From positions 1 to 36,945 of the forward strand of contig JANQSY010000093.1 in NCBI GenBank assembly GCA_028279065.1: a DNA stretch of 36,945 nucleotides. The letters run 5' to 3'. The number at the start of each line of letters is the position of its first letter. Position 1 is the stretch's first letter. This document shows, in pieces, positions 15,176 to 23,909 of the stretch. Source of the DNA: Cytophagales bacterium (lineage in GTDB: Bacteria; Bacteroidota; Bacteroidia; Cytophagales; CCMP332). A program made the translations under genes and the position numbers. A model generated the notes under the pieces. That model saw only the letters and a list, made by a program, of their open reading frames with translations. It did not search any database and had not been told where the DNA came from.

Positions 15176-17370
15176 TCTATTGTAAATCTAAGTCCCAAAT
15201 AGAAAACTCTTCCAACTGTTGGTCCCCAAGCTAAACCAGCATCAAAATTTGGTCCAAACGGATCCCCTGGATCGACAATGGGATCCAATTGCCTGGTATC
15301 TGTGATATTTTCAATTCCACCATAGATATCAAACCATCTAAGCTTCCTGGTGGCCTGGAAATTCGCTGTAAAAAAGTCCGGAGAACTGCTTTCAATGCTA
15401 TAAGCATAAGGTCTTCCATTTCCTGCTGGGATCCTTTTTGATCCAAACCAATTAAGGGTGAGGTCCAGGGTCCACCTATCAAACGGGGTTGCATATCCAA
15501 CCTGAAGGAACGCCCTGTGCTCAGGAATGAAAGGTGCCCTGTTCAAACCTTGCTCCATTTGCATTTGGACATCATACCATTTATACGCCAGGGTGAAGTT
15601 TAACCCTTTTACCGGCTTTCCGCCCAGCTGAGCCTGAAACGAATTGCTATAGGATCTTCCATCCAAATTGTAGAGATATACCCTTTGATAGTCCTTATCG
15701 TAATCAACAATGATCTGCTTAACGAATTCCGTTCTAAAGAAATCCAGCCCCAGATCAAAGGGGATATTTCCCACGCGAAAATCCCGGGTATATGTAAGAC
15801 CCAATGCATAGGATTCCTCTTCCGAGACCAGTGCTTGCTGAATAATTGTTCTGGACGAAGGATACATCTTTACATTTTCAGCAAAAACCGAAGGCAAGCG
15901 CCATCCATTTCCTGCGGTGACTCTCAGAGAGGAATTTTCATCGGGATCGATCTTTATATGTATCCTGCCAACTCCTTTGAGCCCGACCATATTGTGATGA
16001 TCAAGTCTGGCTCCAAGAACCATTGTGGTCCTGGATATTCCGGTGAATGTGTATTCACCTGAAATTCCCGGCACATGTTCATTCCTGGAAAATGCTGAAT
16101 CGAGATATGCTTCTTCTTGGAAATTGCCAACATAACTTCCTGCAAAGAGGACCCGATTTTCATTCCCTCCTATTCTGGTTTGATACATGGCGCTCAGGTA
16201 AACTCTGGTGGCGGTTCCATCATAGGTTTTGTCGCCGTAATTGGATTCGATCTCCGACCTGGAAACAGAGTACATGGTCCCAATGCCCTTATGGGGCTGA
16301 GAAGGAAAGAGGAGCCCTGTCTTCCCGAAGACTTCCAAAAAAGTAGATCTGACTCTTATTCCATAACGCCCGTTGGGTTCGGTTGGGTCCACGCCCATTT
16401 CGCCTCCTTCAGTGATCTCCTCGGCAAGATGAATCCCTAATTGGGAGTTGAATTTCCGGCGTATTAGTTTCCATCTGTTCATGAAGTTGAGTTGGCTTGA
16501 CTGGGGGAAGTCCCTGAACCCATCATCATTGAGATCCCTTTCACCAAAAACCCTATCAGCATGGATCATTACACCGGTCCATATTGAATCACCGATTTCC
16601 ACGTTGCCGTTAAGATTGAGTTCTGCTCTTCCAATGCTGGACCCAAAAAGATTGAGGAAGAGCTTGTTACCGGTCTCTGGTTTGATCAGATCAAAGTTGA
16701 TCATTCCGGTCATTGAGTTATATCCGTGGTTTACTGATCCCGGCCCCTTACTGATCGCTATACCCTGAACCGAAGTCCCAGGGATAAGCTGAAGTCCCTT
16801 GTTGACCAATAATCCATTGAATACAGGGATATTTTCTCTTACAAGAGGTGAATACTTTCCGGAAAGCCCAAGCATCTGTATTTGCTTTGTTCCAGAGACC
16901 GCATCGGCGGTGGAAACATCAACGGAAGCATTGGTCTCAAAACTTTCCGAAAGGTTGCAACAAGGCGCCTTGGTAAGCTCTCTTGCAGAAATGTATTCTG
17001 TATGGGTGGGATCGACCCTGGAAATAAAGGTGCTCTGAGATTCGATCTCTACCTCTTCTAATACCTCACTTGAAGGCTTAAGAACAAAATGGAAATGAGT
17101 CCTTCCCTTTTCTGCAAGGGTGTCATTCACATATCCAAGGAAGGAAGCCACAACCCGTCCTCCAGGGTTTCTTTTTAAGGTGAAGAATCCCTGCTCATCT
17201 GCAGATGTAGATCCGGAAAGGTCATCCCAATACACATTTGCACCTGGTAGCGGGATCTCATTGCCCTTTTTATCTGCATACAAAACCCTTCCCTTGATCT
17301 GTTCCTGGGACTGACCAAGAATGGGAATAATAAATAAGAATATGTACTGAATTAAGTGGTTTAAACGCAT
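15172..17370 (-). CDS. TonB-dependent outer-membrane receptor (metal-associated)
   Basis: Outer-membrane transporter powered by the TonB-ExbBD system (732 residues). A signal peptide (~1-21) is followed by a carboxypeptidase-regulatory-like domain (~25-100), a plug domain (~115-240) and a beta-barrel (~245-732). The plug carries an unusual KAPCCNLSESFETN segment with adjacent Cys137 and Cys138, a feature I associate with Bacteroidota receptors next to HYC_CC_PP and HMA proteins, and a likely metal ligand. It sits between those two partner genes, overlapping the HMA gene by four bases and 49 bases after the HYC_CC_PP gene. Uptake of copper or a copper complex is the leading inference; siderophore or other metal chelates are alternatives. 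Confidence 0.9.
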   Translation of the reverse strand: MRLNHLIQYIFLFIIPILGQSQEQIKGRVLYADKKGNEIPLPGANVYWDDLSGSTSADEQGFFTLKRNPGGRVVASFLGYVNDTLAEKGRTHFHFVLKPSSEVLEEVEIESQSTFISRVDPTHTEYISARELTKAPCCNLSESFETNASVDVSTADAVSGTKQIQMLGLSGKYSPLVRENIPVFNGLLVNKGLQLIPGTSVQGIAISKGPGSVNHGYNSMTGMINFDLIKPETGNKLFLNLFGSSIGRAELNLNGNVEIGDSIWTGVMIHADRVFGERDLNDDGFRDFPQSSQLNFMNRWKLIRRKFNSQLGIHLAEEITEGGEMGVDPTEPNGRYGIRVRSTFLEVFGKTGLLFPSQPHKGIGTMYSVSRSEIESNYGDKTYDGTATRVYLSAMYQTRIGGNENRVLFAGSYVGNFQEEAYLDSAFSRNEHVPGISGEYTFTGISRTTMVLGARLDHHNMVGLKGVGRIHIKIDPDENSSLRVTAGNGWRLPSVFAENVKMYPSSRTIIQQALVSEEESYALGLTYTRDFRVGNIPFDLGLDFFRTEFVKQIIVDYDKDYQRVYLYNLDGRSYSNSFQAQLGGKPVKGLNFTLAYKWYDVQMQMEQGLNRAPFIPEHRAFLQVGYATPFDRWTLDLTLNWFGSKRIPAGNGRPYAYSIESSSPDFFTANFQATRKLRWFDIYGGIENITDTRQLDPIVDPGDPFGPNFDAGLAWGPTVGRVFYLGLRFTIE

Positions 17371-17419
17371 TTAACGGTATTACAAACTGTTTGAAATATG
17401 ATCCCTCTAGGGACGGATT

Positions 17420-17836
17420 TCAAAGTCTGAATACCTGCAGATAGGCTAAACGCGATGATTGATGGAAGGAGGGTTCGGTATTGGGCTCGGCGTAATGTGG
17501 AAGTGGAGGAAGTGTTTCAAAGGCCTTGACCTTTTGCATCAGGTCAGCGGCGACATATGAATTGTCCTCATCACCGGAGATCCTTTTCAGTACTGTGTTT
17601 TCTCCAATATGCTTGATCAATTCGATATCACAGCAATCAGGCTCCTCAAAGTTAAGCTCACAACGATGATCCGTCATATTGATCGGCATAGCGGCACAAC
17701 TGAGTTGATTGTTTGCAAGATCAATCTTACTTACGCCGGAAATGGTACAGTAATGCTTTGCTACAGCCCATGAACTGGTTGCGTTCAGCACCAGGACCAT
17801 CATAAAAAGGCTTACTATGGATTTTAATATCTTCAA
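17420..17836 (-). CDS. HYC_CC_PP family exported protein
   Basis: A 138-residue exported protein fitting the Bacteroidota HYC_CC_PP family: signal peptide (~1-26), then His28-Tyr29-Cys30, a Cys68-Cys69 pair (EPDCCD) and Pro110-Pro111, with further cysteines at 47 and 59. The concentration of Cys and His suggests metal binding. Family members commonly sit beside a TonB receptor and an HMA-domain protein, exactly as here, so this is the first gene of the metal operon. The start is a TTG; no ATG would retain the signal peptide. The divergent GH3 lipoprotein gene begins 46 bases away, so regulatory sequence is tightly shared. Confidence 0.85.
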   Translation of the reverse strand: MKILKSIVSLFMMVLVLNATSSWAVAKHYCTISGVSKIDLANNQLSCAAMPINMTDHRCELNFEEPDCCDIELIKHIGENTVLKRISGDEDNSYVAADLMQKVKAFETLPPLPHYAEPNTEPSFHQSSRLAYLQVFRL

Positions 17837-17881
17837 AGCTTTAATCTTGTACGCAATTGAAAACTTAAGGTTTTATACTAG

Positions 17882-18931
17882 TTGAAAAAATTCCTATTCC
17901 TTGTTCTATTGTTCCCCTTGGTTTCCTGCGCAACTCCAAAAGAACAAAAAGCAAGCCAGAAAAACATTCAATATTCTCAATTTCCTGATTCTGTTCTTGC
18001 CGGACAGACCATAATGGTGGCAGGCGGAGAGCTAGGACGACCCGAATCCCAAATTGCTGAGCTGATCTCCAAAGGGATGGTAGGGGGCGTGATCTTCCTG
18101 AAGATTGACAAGCTGGACCTACAGCGGTCCTTAAGAAGGTTTGATTCCATTGCTGAATCCAATGGCCTTCCTCCATTGATCTATGCTACGGATGCAGAGC
18201 CCGGGATGTTCAACTCAAAGATCAAGGGCGCCGCCAATACGCCGTACAACTCCCAGATCAAAACCGCTTTCGATTCCAGGGTGGCGGCAACAACGATCTC
18301 AGAGGAGCTCCATACGCTTGGGCTTCGTTGGAACTTTGCTCCGGTTTGCGATCTGCCAGGGAATAATTCTGCCATAGGAAGGAGAAGTTTCCCTGGTGGG
18401 CCCCCACAGGTAAGTCAGTTCGCCTGGGCCTTTACCAAGGAAACACAGTTGAGGGGAATCGCTGCCACGGCCAAACATTTCCCGGGTCATGGACGGGTTA
18501 GCGGAGACACCCATGAAGGATTGGTCCTTATAGATGGAGACCTGGTGGAGCTTGATGCTTTTCAATACCTGATCGATTCCGGGGTTTCTTCAGTTATGAT
18601 AGGACATATCGCCGTGACCAATAATGAATATTCAACGGACTCACTCCCGGCATCATGCTCCTCCCGGATAATCACGGACCTTCTAAAAAATAAAATGGGA
18701 TTCCAGGGAGTGGTAATCACTGACGCAATGAATATGGGTGCGATCAGGAAAGTCAAGGATCCGGAGATCAAAGCCCTCGAAGCGGGAGCGCATGTAATAT
18801 TGATGCCGCGAAATCCCTTTTCAGTATATGCAGCCATTGAAGAGAGGATGAAAGAAGATCCGGCTTTTGCTGAAAGGATAAGAGAAGCGGGGAAAAAGGT
18901 CCTGGAACTGAAGGAAACCTTCCCAAAATAA
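17882..18931 (+). CDS. Glycoside hydrolase family 3 lipoprotein, NagZ-like beta-N-acetylhexosaminidase
   Basis: GH3 catalytic domain (~35-345) preceded by a lipoprotein signal peptide (LVSC). The NagZ hallmark KHFPGHGRVSGDTH is complete (Lys198, His199, Asp209, His211) and the nucleophile is Asp281 in VVITDAMNMGAI. NagZ-type enzymes remove N-acetylglucosamine from peptidoglycan fragments. Most are cytosolic, so the lipoprotein leader places this one at the cell envelope, as in many Bacteroidota. At 349 residues it is a single domain without the beta-lactamase-like fusion seen in some relatives. The start is TTG at 17882, required for the signal peptide. It is divergent from the metal operon. 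Confidence 0.9.
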   Translation: MKKFLFLVLLFPLVSCATPKEQKASQKNIQYSQFPDSVLAGQTIMVAGGELGRPESQIAELISKGMVGGVIFLKIDKLDLQRSLRRFDSIAESNGLPPLIYATDAEPGMFNSKIKGAANTPYNSQIKTAFDSRVAATTISEELHTLGLRWNFAPVCDLPGNNSAIGRRSFPGGPPQVSQFAWAFTKETQLRGIAATAKHFPGHGRVSGDTHEGLVLIDGDLVELDAFQYLIDSGVSSVMIGHIAVTNNEYSTDSLPASCSSRIITDLLKNKMGFQGVVITDAMNMGAIRKVKDPEIKALEAGAHVILMPRNPFSVYAAIEERMKEDPAFAERIREAGKKVLELKETFPK

Positions 18932-18946
18932 ATTTTCTGGGGCTGC

Positions 18947-18977
18947 TTTGTTTCAAATAAAAAAAATCGGAAATTTG
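18947..18977 (+). promoter_or_regulatory. Probable promoter of the rpsP-rimM-trmD operon
   Basis: TTTG at 18947-18950, a 19-base spacer and GAAATTTG at 18970-18977 resemble the Bacteroidota -33/-7 pair, with two mismatches in the -7 element. The following bases (CAGGCCAATTTTT) resemble the leader before rplS. The rpsP ATG lies 50 bases beyond the -7 element. Confidence 0.5.
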
Positions 18978-18991
18978 CAGGCCAATTTTTA

Positions 18992-19006
18992 GCGGACGGG
19001 TTCCGC
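18992..19006 (+). other. Short hairpin in the rpsP leader
   Basis: GCGGA / TCCGC, a perfect 5-bp inverted repeat with loop CGGGT, lies in the untranslated leader 21-35 bases upstream of the rpsP ATG. It has no T-run, so it is not a terminator; it could be a translational control element, or chance. Confidence 0.3.
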
Positions 19007-19027
19007 GATCATGTTAACAAAGCAACA

Positions 19028-19951
19028 ATGGCTGTAAAAATTAGACTAAAGAGGCGCGGTAGAAAGAAATTATCACTGTTTGACGTTGTCATTGCCGACT
19101 CCCGGGCGCCGAGGGACGGAAAATTCATTGAAAAGATCGGTACCTACAATCCCAACACCGATCCAGCTACGATTCATCTTGAAGAAGAAAAAGCCCTGAA
19201 ATGGTTAATGGACGGTGCCCAACCCACGGATACCGTTAGGGCGATGCTCAGCTATAGAGGGGTAATGCTCCAAAAGCACCTTCAGGTGGGTGTTAATAAG
19301 GGAGCTCTTACTCAGGAAGAAGCTGACAAAAAGCTTGAAGCCTGGAAGAAGGAGAAAGAAGCTGCAATTCAGGAAAAATCCGATAAGATCGAAAAGGAAA
19401 AGGCTACTGCCAAGAAAGAAAAACTGGCAGCAGAGAAGAAGGTTAGTGATGAAAGGGCTGAGGCCATTCTGAAGAAGAAAGCCGAAGCTGAAAAAGCCCT
19501 GGCCGAAGAGATAAAAGAAGGTGCCGAGGGAGAAGTTGCGGAAGAGGCAACTGAAGCGGCTGAGGAAGCTGCGCCCCAAGAGGCCCCGACCACAGAAGAG
19601 CCAGCCGCTGAAGAAGCGAAGGCCGAAGAGCCCGCTGCAGAAACTGAAGAGGTTGAACAAGAAGAGGCTCCTGAATCGTCGGACGAAGCTGAGGCGAAGT
19701 CAGGTGAGAAGGAAAAGGAATCTGAAGCGGAAAAACCCGCTCCTGAAGAGGCAAAGAAAGAAGAGGAAGCTCCTGCAGCCGAGGAGGAAGCAAAAAAGGA
19801 GGAGCCCGCTGCCGAGGAAAAGCCTGAGGAGGAAGCATCAGTTGAAAAAGATGCAGCTGACGAAAAGCCTGCTGAGGAGAAATCAGAGGAGGATTCAGCT
19901 TCCGCTGACGCTTCGGCTGACAAGAAAGAAGAGCCCTCAAAGGACAAATAA
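19028..19951 (+). CDS. rpsP: 30S ribosomal protein S16 with ~200-residue acidic tail
   Basis: Ribosomal protein bS16, needed for 30S body assembly. The family core (residues 1-~85) begins [20 protein letters not shown] and includes the usual [18 protein letters not shown]. The protein then continues into a Lys/Glu/Ala-rich coiled-coil-like stretch (~95-170) and a strongly acidic Glu/Ala/Pro/Lys low-complexity tail to residue 307. Typical S16 is 80-90 residues and Bacteroidota versions are often ~150-200, so this is exceptionally long. Repetitive words such as EEAPAAEEE and AEEPAAE suggest growth by slippage. It is the first gene of the conserved rpsP-rimM-trmD cluster; rimM follows after 12 bases. 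Confidence 0.95.
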   Translation: MAVKIRLKRRGRKKLSLFDVVIADSRAPRDGKFIEKIGTYNPNTDPATIHLEEEKALKWLMDGAQPTDTVRAMLSYRGVMLQKHLQVGVNKGALTQEEADKKLEAWKKEKEAAIQEKSDKIEKEKATAKKEKLAAEKKVSDERAEAILKKKAEAEKALAEEIKEGAEGEVAEEATEAAEEAAPQEAPTTEEPAAEEAKAEEPAAETEEVEQEEAPESSDEAEAKSGEKEKESEAEKPAPEEAKKEEEAPAAEEEAKKEEPAAEEKPEEEASVEKDAADEKPAEEKSEEDSASADASADKKEEPSKDK

Positions 19952-19963
19952 TACCGGATCTGG

Positions 19964-20491
19964 ATGGGTCCAGACTTTTTTGAATTTGGAAGGATCCAAA
20001 AGACCCATGGAAACTTTGGGTTCCTAAAAGGGATTTATCTCGGTAGGCACCCGGAACAATACCAAAAGTTGGAATCGGTTTTTCTCCAAATGGAGGAAGG
20101 GCCGGTTCCATTTTTTTTTGAAGAGCTCAAATGGCAGGACAATCAATTGATGCTCAGGTTCAAAGACATCAATCGCGTAGAACAGGCTTCAGCCCTTGTA
20201 GGCAAATCAATGCTGCTCCCAGCTGACCAGTTACCAGAGTTAGAAGAGGATGATTTTTTCCTACACGATCTGCTTGGAAAAACGGTGATAGATGAACAAA
20301 TGGGAGAATTGGGAAAGGTTATGACCTACTTTGATCAAACCTCCCAACCGATGATCGAAATTGATCACAAGGGAGATAGGCTTTTGATCCCCCTGGTGGA
20401 TGCCTACATTAAAGGAATAGATCTGAGTAAAGATGAAATAGTGGTGAACTTGCCCGAAGGGTATATTGACTCCTTAATTGGCAAAGAATGA
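19964..20491 (+). CDS. rimM: Ribosome maturation factor RimM
   Basis: 16S rRNA processing factor that binds S19 and helps mature the 30S head. The N-terminal RimM barrel (~5-90, with FEFGRIQKTHGNFGFLKG) and C-terminal PRC-barrel (~98-170, with DLLGKTVIDEQMGELGKV and LIPLVDAYIKGIDL) are both evident. Length 175 is normal. It lies directly between rpsP and trmD, and its stop overlaps the trmD start (ATGA), consistent with a translationally coupled operon. Confidence 0.95.
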   Translation: MGPDFFEFGRIQKTHGNFGFLKGIYLGRHPEQYQKLESVFLQMEEGPVPFFFEELKWQDNQLMLRFKDINRVEQASALVGKSMLLPADQLPELEEDDFFLHDLLGKTVIDEQMGELGKVMTYFDQTSQPMIEIDHKGDRLLIPLVDAYIKGIDLSKDEIVVNLPEGYIDSLIGKE

Positions 20492-21162
20492 AGATACATG
20501 TAATTTCTGCTGTTCCTGAGCTTTTTGGTGGCTTTTTCTCTGAGTCAATAGTTGGTCGCGCATCCAAAAAGGGACTTGTCCAGATACAGGTCCATGACCT
20601 AAGGGACTATGCCATTAACAAACATGGGCAGGTTGATGATTATCCGTTTGGTGGAGGAGCAGGAATGGTTCTTCGGATAGAACCCATCGACAACTGCATT
20701 CAGAAGATCAAGGAAGAAGAAGGTCCTATGGATGTGATCTACTTGAGCCCGGATGGAGAGCTTTTGGACCAATCAATGGCAAATGGATTTGTTTCAGACC
20801 AAAGGGATCTGATATTGATCGCTGGTCATTATAAGGGAATAGATGAGCGCGTGCGGGAACACCTTGTGGACAGGGAGATCAGTATAGGGGATTTTGTGCT
20901 TTCGGGTGGAGAACTTGCAGCAGCGGTTTTGGTGGATTCAATCGTAAGGCTTATGCCAGGAGTTCTGGGAGATGAGAGCTCAGCTCTCACGGATTCATTC
21001 CAGGATGATCTGGTTTCAGCACCGGTATATACGAGGCCTGCTGAATACAAGGGTTTAAAGGTGCCTGAAATTCTTTTATCAGGGCATCAAAAGAAGATTG
21101 AGGAATGGAAAGAAGAGCAGGCAATCGAGCGAACCCGGAAAAGGAGGCCAAAAAATTTATAA
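20488..21162 (+). CDS. trmD: tRNA (guanine-N1-)-methyltransferase TrmD
   Basis: SPOUT-class methyltransferase that makes m1G37 in tRNAs reading CNN codons, preventing +1 frameshifting. All the trefoil-knot signatures are seen: YPFGGGAGMV, LIAGHYKGIDERV and ISIGDFVLSGGELA, followed by the C-terminal RPAEYKG and PEILLSGHQKKIEEW segments. Length 224 is normal. The start overlaps the rimM stop by four bases. After the stop there is a 61-base gap before rplS containing a promoter-like element, so rplS may be partly independent of this operon. Confidence 0.97.
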   Translation: MKIHVISAVPELFGGFFSESIVGRASKKGLVQIQVHDLRDYAINKHGQVDDYPFGGGAGMVLRIEPIDNCIQKIKEEEGPMDVIYLSPDGELLDQSMANGFVSDQRDLILIAGHYKGIDERVREHLVDREISIGDFVLSGGELAAAVLVDSIVRLMPGVLGDESSALTDSFQDDLVSAPVYTRPAEYKGLKVPEILLSGHQKKIEEWKEEQAIERTRKRRPKNL

Positions 21163-21177
21163 TTCCCACCGGGGTTT

Positions 21178-21203
21178 TTGAATTGCTTTATTTTTTATTT
21201 TTG
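21178..21203 (+). promoter_or_regulatory. Probable promoter of rplS
   Basis: TATTTTTG at 21196-21203 is an exact TANNTTTG -7 element, 20 bases before the rplS ATG. A TTTTTG at 21175-21180 could be the -33 element, but the spacer is only 15 bases, shorter than usual. Confidence 0.6.
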
Positions 21204-21223
21204 CACCTCAATTTTTGAGAACG

Positions 21224-21577
21224 ATGAGTGAGTTGATCAAATATGTGGAAGAGGCGGTAAATGAAAATACCGCAAACCTCCCTGATTTTGAAGCAGGTGA
21301 TACTATCAATGTGCACCTAAAGATCAGGGAAGGAAACAAGGAAAGGATCCAGCAGTTCAAGGGTGCGGTTATCCAAAGGAAAAATCGCGGAACCAATGGC
21401 GAGACCTTTACCGTAAGAAAGCTTTCCGGAGGAATAGGCGTTGAGAGGATCATACCAATTCATTCCCCTTCAATAGATAAAATAGAGGTTCTTCAAAAAG
21501 GCAAGGTCCGCCGAGCCAGGATCTACTACCTGAGAGGCCGGGCAGGAAAGTCCGCCAAGATCAAGGAAAAGAAATAA
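21224..21577 (+). CDS. rplS: 50S ribosomal protein L19
   Basis: Ribosomal protein bL19 at the 30S-50S interface. Diagnostic segments: [49 protein letters not shown] and the basic C-terminal [20 protein letters not shown]. The ATG at 21224 ([10 protein letters not shown]) is chosen over an in-frame TTG at 21215, which lies too close to the -7 element. It closes the rpsP-rimM-trmD-rplS cluster found across bacteria and is followed by a strong terminator. Confidence 0.97.
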   Translation: MSELIKYVEEAVNENTANLPDFEAGDTINVHLKIREGNKERIQQFKGAVIQRKNRGTNGETFTVRKLSGGIGVERIIPIHSPSIDKIEVLQKGKVRRARIYYLRGRAGKSAKIKEKK

Positions 21578-21580
21578 TTC

Positions 21581-21607
21581 AAAGCCCCGCTATTGCGGGG
21601 CTTTTTG
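21581..21607 (+). terminator. Rho-independent terminator after rplS
   Basis: AAAGCCCCGC-TATT-GCGGGGCTTTTT: a perfect GC-rich stem with tetraloop and T-run, a few bases after the rplS stop. Confidence 0.95.
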
Positions 21608-21638
21608 TTGGGATAAGCTTTGATTAATTTGGAAGGCT

Positions 21639-23909
21639 ATGAAGAACTTATTCGCCTTCGTATTTTTTCTATTCTCACTTCCGTTGGTCTCACAGGATAT
21701 GGACTCTCTTGACATTCTCATCAAGTCTGTTTCAAATCCTAAAGCGAAGGCCGACAGCCTGTGCAAGATTGGATGGGATATCATATACCAGGACCTTGGC
21801 CGTGCTTACGATTTCTTTGTTGAAGCAGAGTCAATCTCAAAAGAGGTAGGCTATAAGTTCGGGATCGGAAATGCCCAAAATCGTTTAGGGACGATCTATT
21901 ATATGGTCGGAATTCCCGATACGGCGATGATGTATTACCGATCCTCCTTAAAGATCTTTAAGGAGATCAACAATCAGGATAAGATCGGGTCTCTTTACCT
22001 GAACATGGGCAATGTGTTCTCTTTCATTGGCGAGACCGACTCCAGCTATTCGTACACCGTCAAGAGCCTGGAAGTTTTTACGGAATTGGAAGATGTTGAG
22101 GCACAGTCCCTTTCACTTGGAAACCTGGGAAACTACTATCAGCAAATGGGGGTCTATGAAAAGGCTCTCGATTACTATTACATGGCCCTTGAGATCGAGG
22201 ATTCTCTGGGAGATGAAAGATCTCTTGCTTCAACCTATAATAACATAGCGATAGTCACCTGGGCCCTTGAAAACTACAATAGCGCTGAGGATTACTTGCG
22301 GAGGGCTTTAAAGGTTTGGGAAAAAGAAAAAAACACCTACAATCTTGCCACAGCCTACCTCAACATGGGAGGGATATTTCAGGACACCGGAATTCCGGAC
22401 TCTGCGCGGCATTACACCTTAAGAGCACTTTCAATTTCAAAAAAGACGGGAGATGTTTCCATAATGTCCAAGGCTCTTACCAACCTGGAGGTTCAATATG
22501 AATTGGCCGGGATCTACGATTCTGCAAAATACTATGGACTAAAGGCCCTTTCCTATTTTAAAGAAACAGAGGACAAAGCTGGTCAGTTGACTGCTCTTAT
22601 CAACCTTACCTCTCTTTATCAGAAATTGGGCTTGTACCAGGAAGGCTTGGAGTTTGCAAATACAGGGATCGGGATAGCACTTGAGCTTGAGGATTACCAA
22701 AGACTGGCTAAGCTTCACCGAAACAAGTCCATCCTTTTGTCAAAACTGGGTCGGTACAAGGAAGCTTTTGAGAATGCAGAGTTGTTCGCGGATGGAATAG
22801 ATTCAATCCAGTCCCATAACCTGATGAAGGCGCTGCATGAGCTACAGGTCAAATACGAAACCGAAGAGAAGGATATGAGGATCAACAGCCTGAATCAGGA
22901 GAATCAGCTTCAGGCTGCCCTGGTCGATAAGAAGGAGCTCGAGATCCAGCAAGGAAAACTGCTCAGAAACCTCCTTTCTGTGGTGGCGGTGCTGTTGATC
23001 TTTGCTGCGGCGGCGTTTTACAGGAGCTTCAGGATCAAGAAAAAAGCCAACCTGGAGATCAGTGAGAAAAACGAAGAGCTCAACGCTCAAAATGAAGAGA
23101 TCATGGCTCAAAGGGATCAGTTGGAGGAACAAAATCGGGTGATAGGAGAGAAGAACAGACAGATCACCGACTCGATCAATTATGCTGAACGCATCCAAAA
23201 GGCCATGTTGCCCTCCTCTGAAAAACTAAAAGATCTTTTTCCCGAGAATTTCGTGCTGTACAAGCCCAGGGATATAGTTAGCGGGGACTTTTTCTGGGTT
23301 GGTGAAACCGAAACCCATAAGGTACTGGTTGTTGCCGATTGTACTGGCCATGGTGTGCCGGGGGCCTTTATGAGTATGATTGGAATGGAGCTATTAAATA
23401 GGATCATTAGTCAGGAGGGGGAATCTGACCCGGGAAAAATTCTCAACGCCCTTCATTCGGGGGTAAACAAGGCCTTGAAACAGGATAAAACAGAAGTAAG
23501 GGATGGGATGGATGTTGTGGTGCTTTCTTGCAAGAAGAATGGAAGTGATTTCCTTTTTTCAGGAGCCAAGAATTCTTTGCTTTTTGTGTCCGAAGAAAAG
23601 CTGGAAACAATTAAGGGTGACAAATTTCCAATTGGAGGCCATTCTGAAGAGGGAGAGAGGAATTTTAAAACCCATCAGGTTCCGGCAACCAAGGGGAGCA
23701 GCTTATACCTTTTTACCGATGGGATACCTGATCAATTTGGAGGGCCTTCAGGTAAGAAATTCATGATCAAAAGGCTAAAGGAGCTTTTATTGAATAACTC
23801 CTCATTAAACATTCAGGCCCAACAAGACAATCTGGCCGATGCACTTGAGCAATGGATGAAGGGATATGAGCAGGTAGATGACATATGTATAATAGGGATC
23901 AAGTTTTAA
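21639..23909 (+). CDS. TPR-containing SpoIIE-type (PP2C) serine phosphatase, membrane-anchored
   Basis: A 756-residue signalling protein. A signal peptide (~1-18) is followed by a series of tetratricopeptide repeats (~30-400, with recurring YNNIA, LNMGGIFQ and LGNYYQQMG words) that should lie in the periplasm. A helical stretch, one transmembrane helix (~442-464), a coiled-coil linker (~470-520, rich in Glu/Gln/Asn) and a cytosolic SpoIIE/PP2C domain (~520-756) complete it. Metal ligands are visible in SGDFFW (Asp550), VVADCTGHGVPG (Asp567), MDVVVLSC and YEQVDDICIIGIKF. It probably senses envelope signals and dephosphorylates an anti-anti-sigma-type partner, but no such partner gene is adjacent. 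Its stop is interlocked (TTAA) with that of the convergent SIMPL gene. Confidence 0.93.
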   Translation: MKNLFAFVFFLFSLPLVSQDMDSLDILIKSVSNPKAKADSLCKIGWDIIYQDLGRAYDFFVEAESISKEVGYKFGIGNAQNRLGTIYYMVGIPDTAMMYYRSSLKIFKEINNQDKIGSLYLNMGNVFSFIGETDSSYSYTVKSLEVFTELEDVEAQSLSLGNLGNYYQQMGVYEKALDYYYMALEIEDSLGDERSLASTYNNIAIVTWALENYNSAEDYLRRALKVWEKEKNTYNLATAYLNMGGIFQDTGIPDSARHYTLRALSISKKTGDVSIMSKALTNLEVQYELAGIYDSAKYYGLKALSYFKETEDKAGQLTALINLTSLYQKLGLYQEGLEFANTGIGIALELEDYQRLAKLHRNKSILLSKLGRYKEAFENAELFADGIDSIQSHNLMKALHELQVKYETEEKDMRINSLNQENQLQAALVDKKELEIQQGKLLRNLLSVVAVLLIFAAAAFYRSFRIKKKANLEISEKNEELNAQNEEIMAQRDQLEEQNRVIGEKNRQITDSINYAERIQKAMLPSSEKLKDLFPENFVLYKPRDIVSGDFFWVGETETHKVLVVADCTGHGVPGAFMSMIGMELLNRIISQEGESDPGKILNALHSGVNKALKQDKTEVRDGMDVVVLSCKKNGSDFLFSGAKNSLLFVSEEKLETIKGDKFPIGGHSEEGERNFKTHQVPATKGSSLYLFTDGIPDQFGGPSGKKFMIKRLKELLLNNSSLNIQAQQDNLADALEQWMKGYEQVDDICIIGIKF

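Noticed and set aside
19369-20111. Long minus-strand open frames opposite rpsP/rimM (192 and 222 codons), rich in Ser/Ala or Pro/Leu/Gln.
   Set aside because: They mirror the biased Glu/Lys/Ala codons of the S16 tail; no start context, domain or family is recognisable, and conserved rpsP and rimM occupy the other strand.
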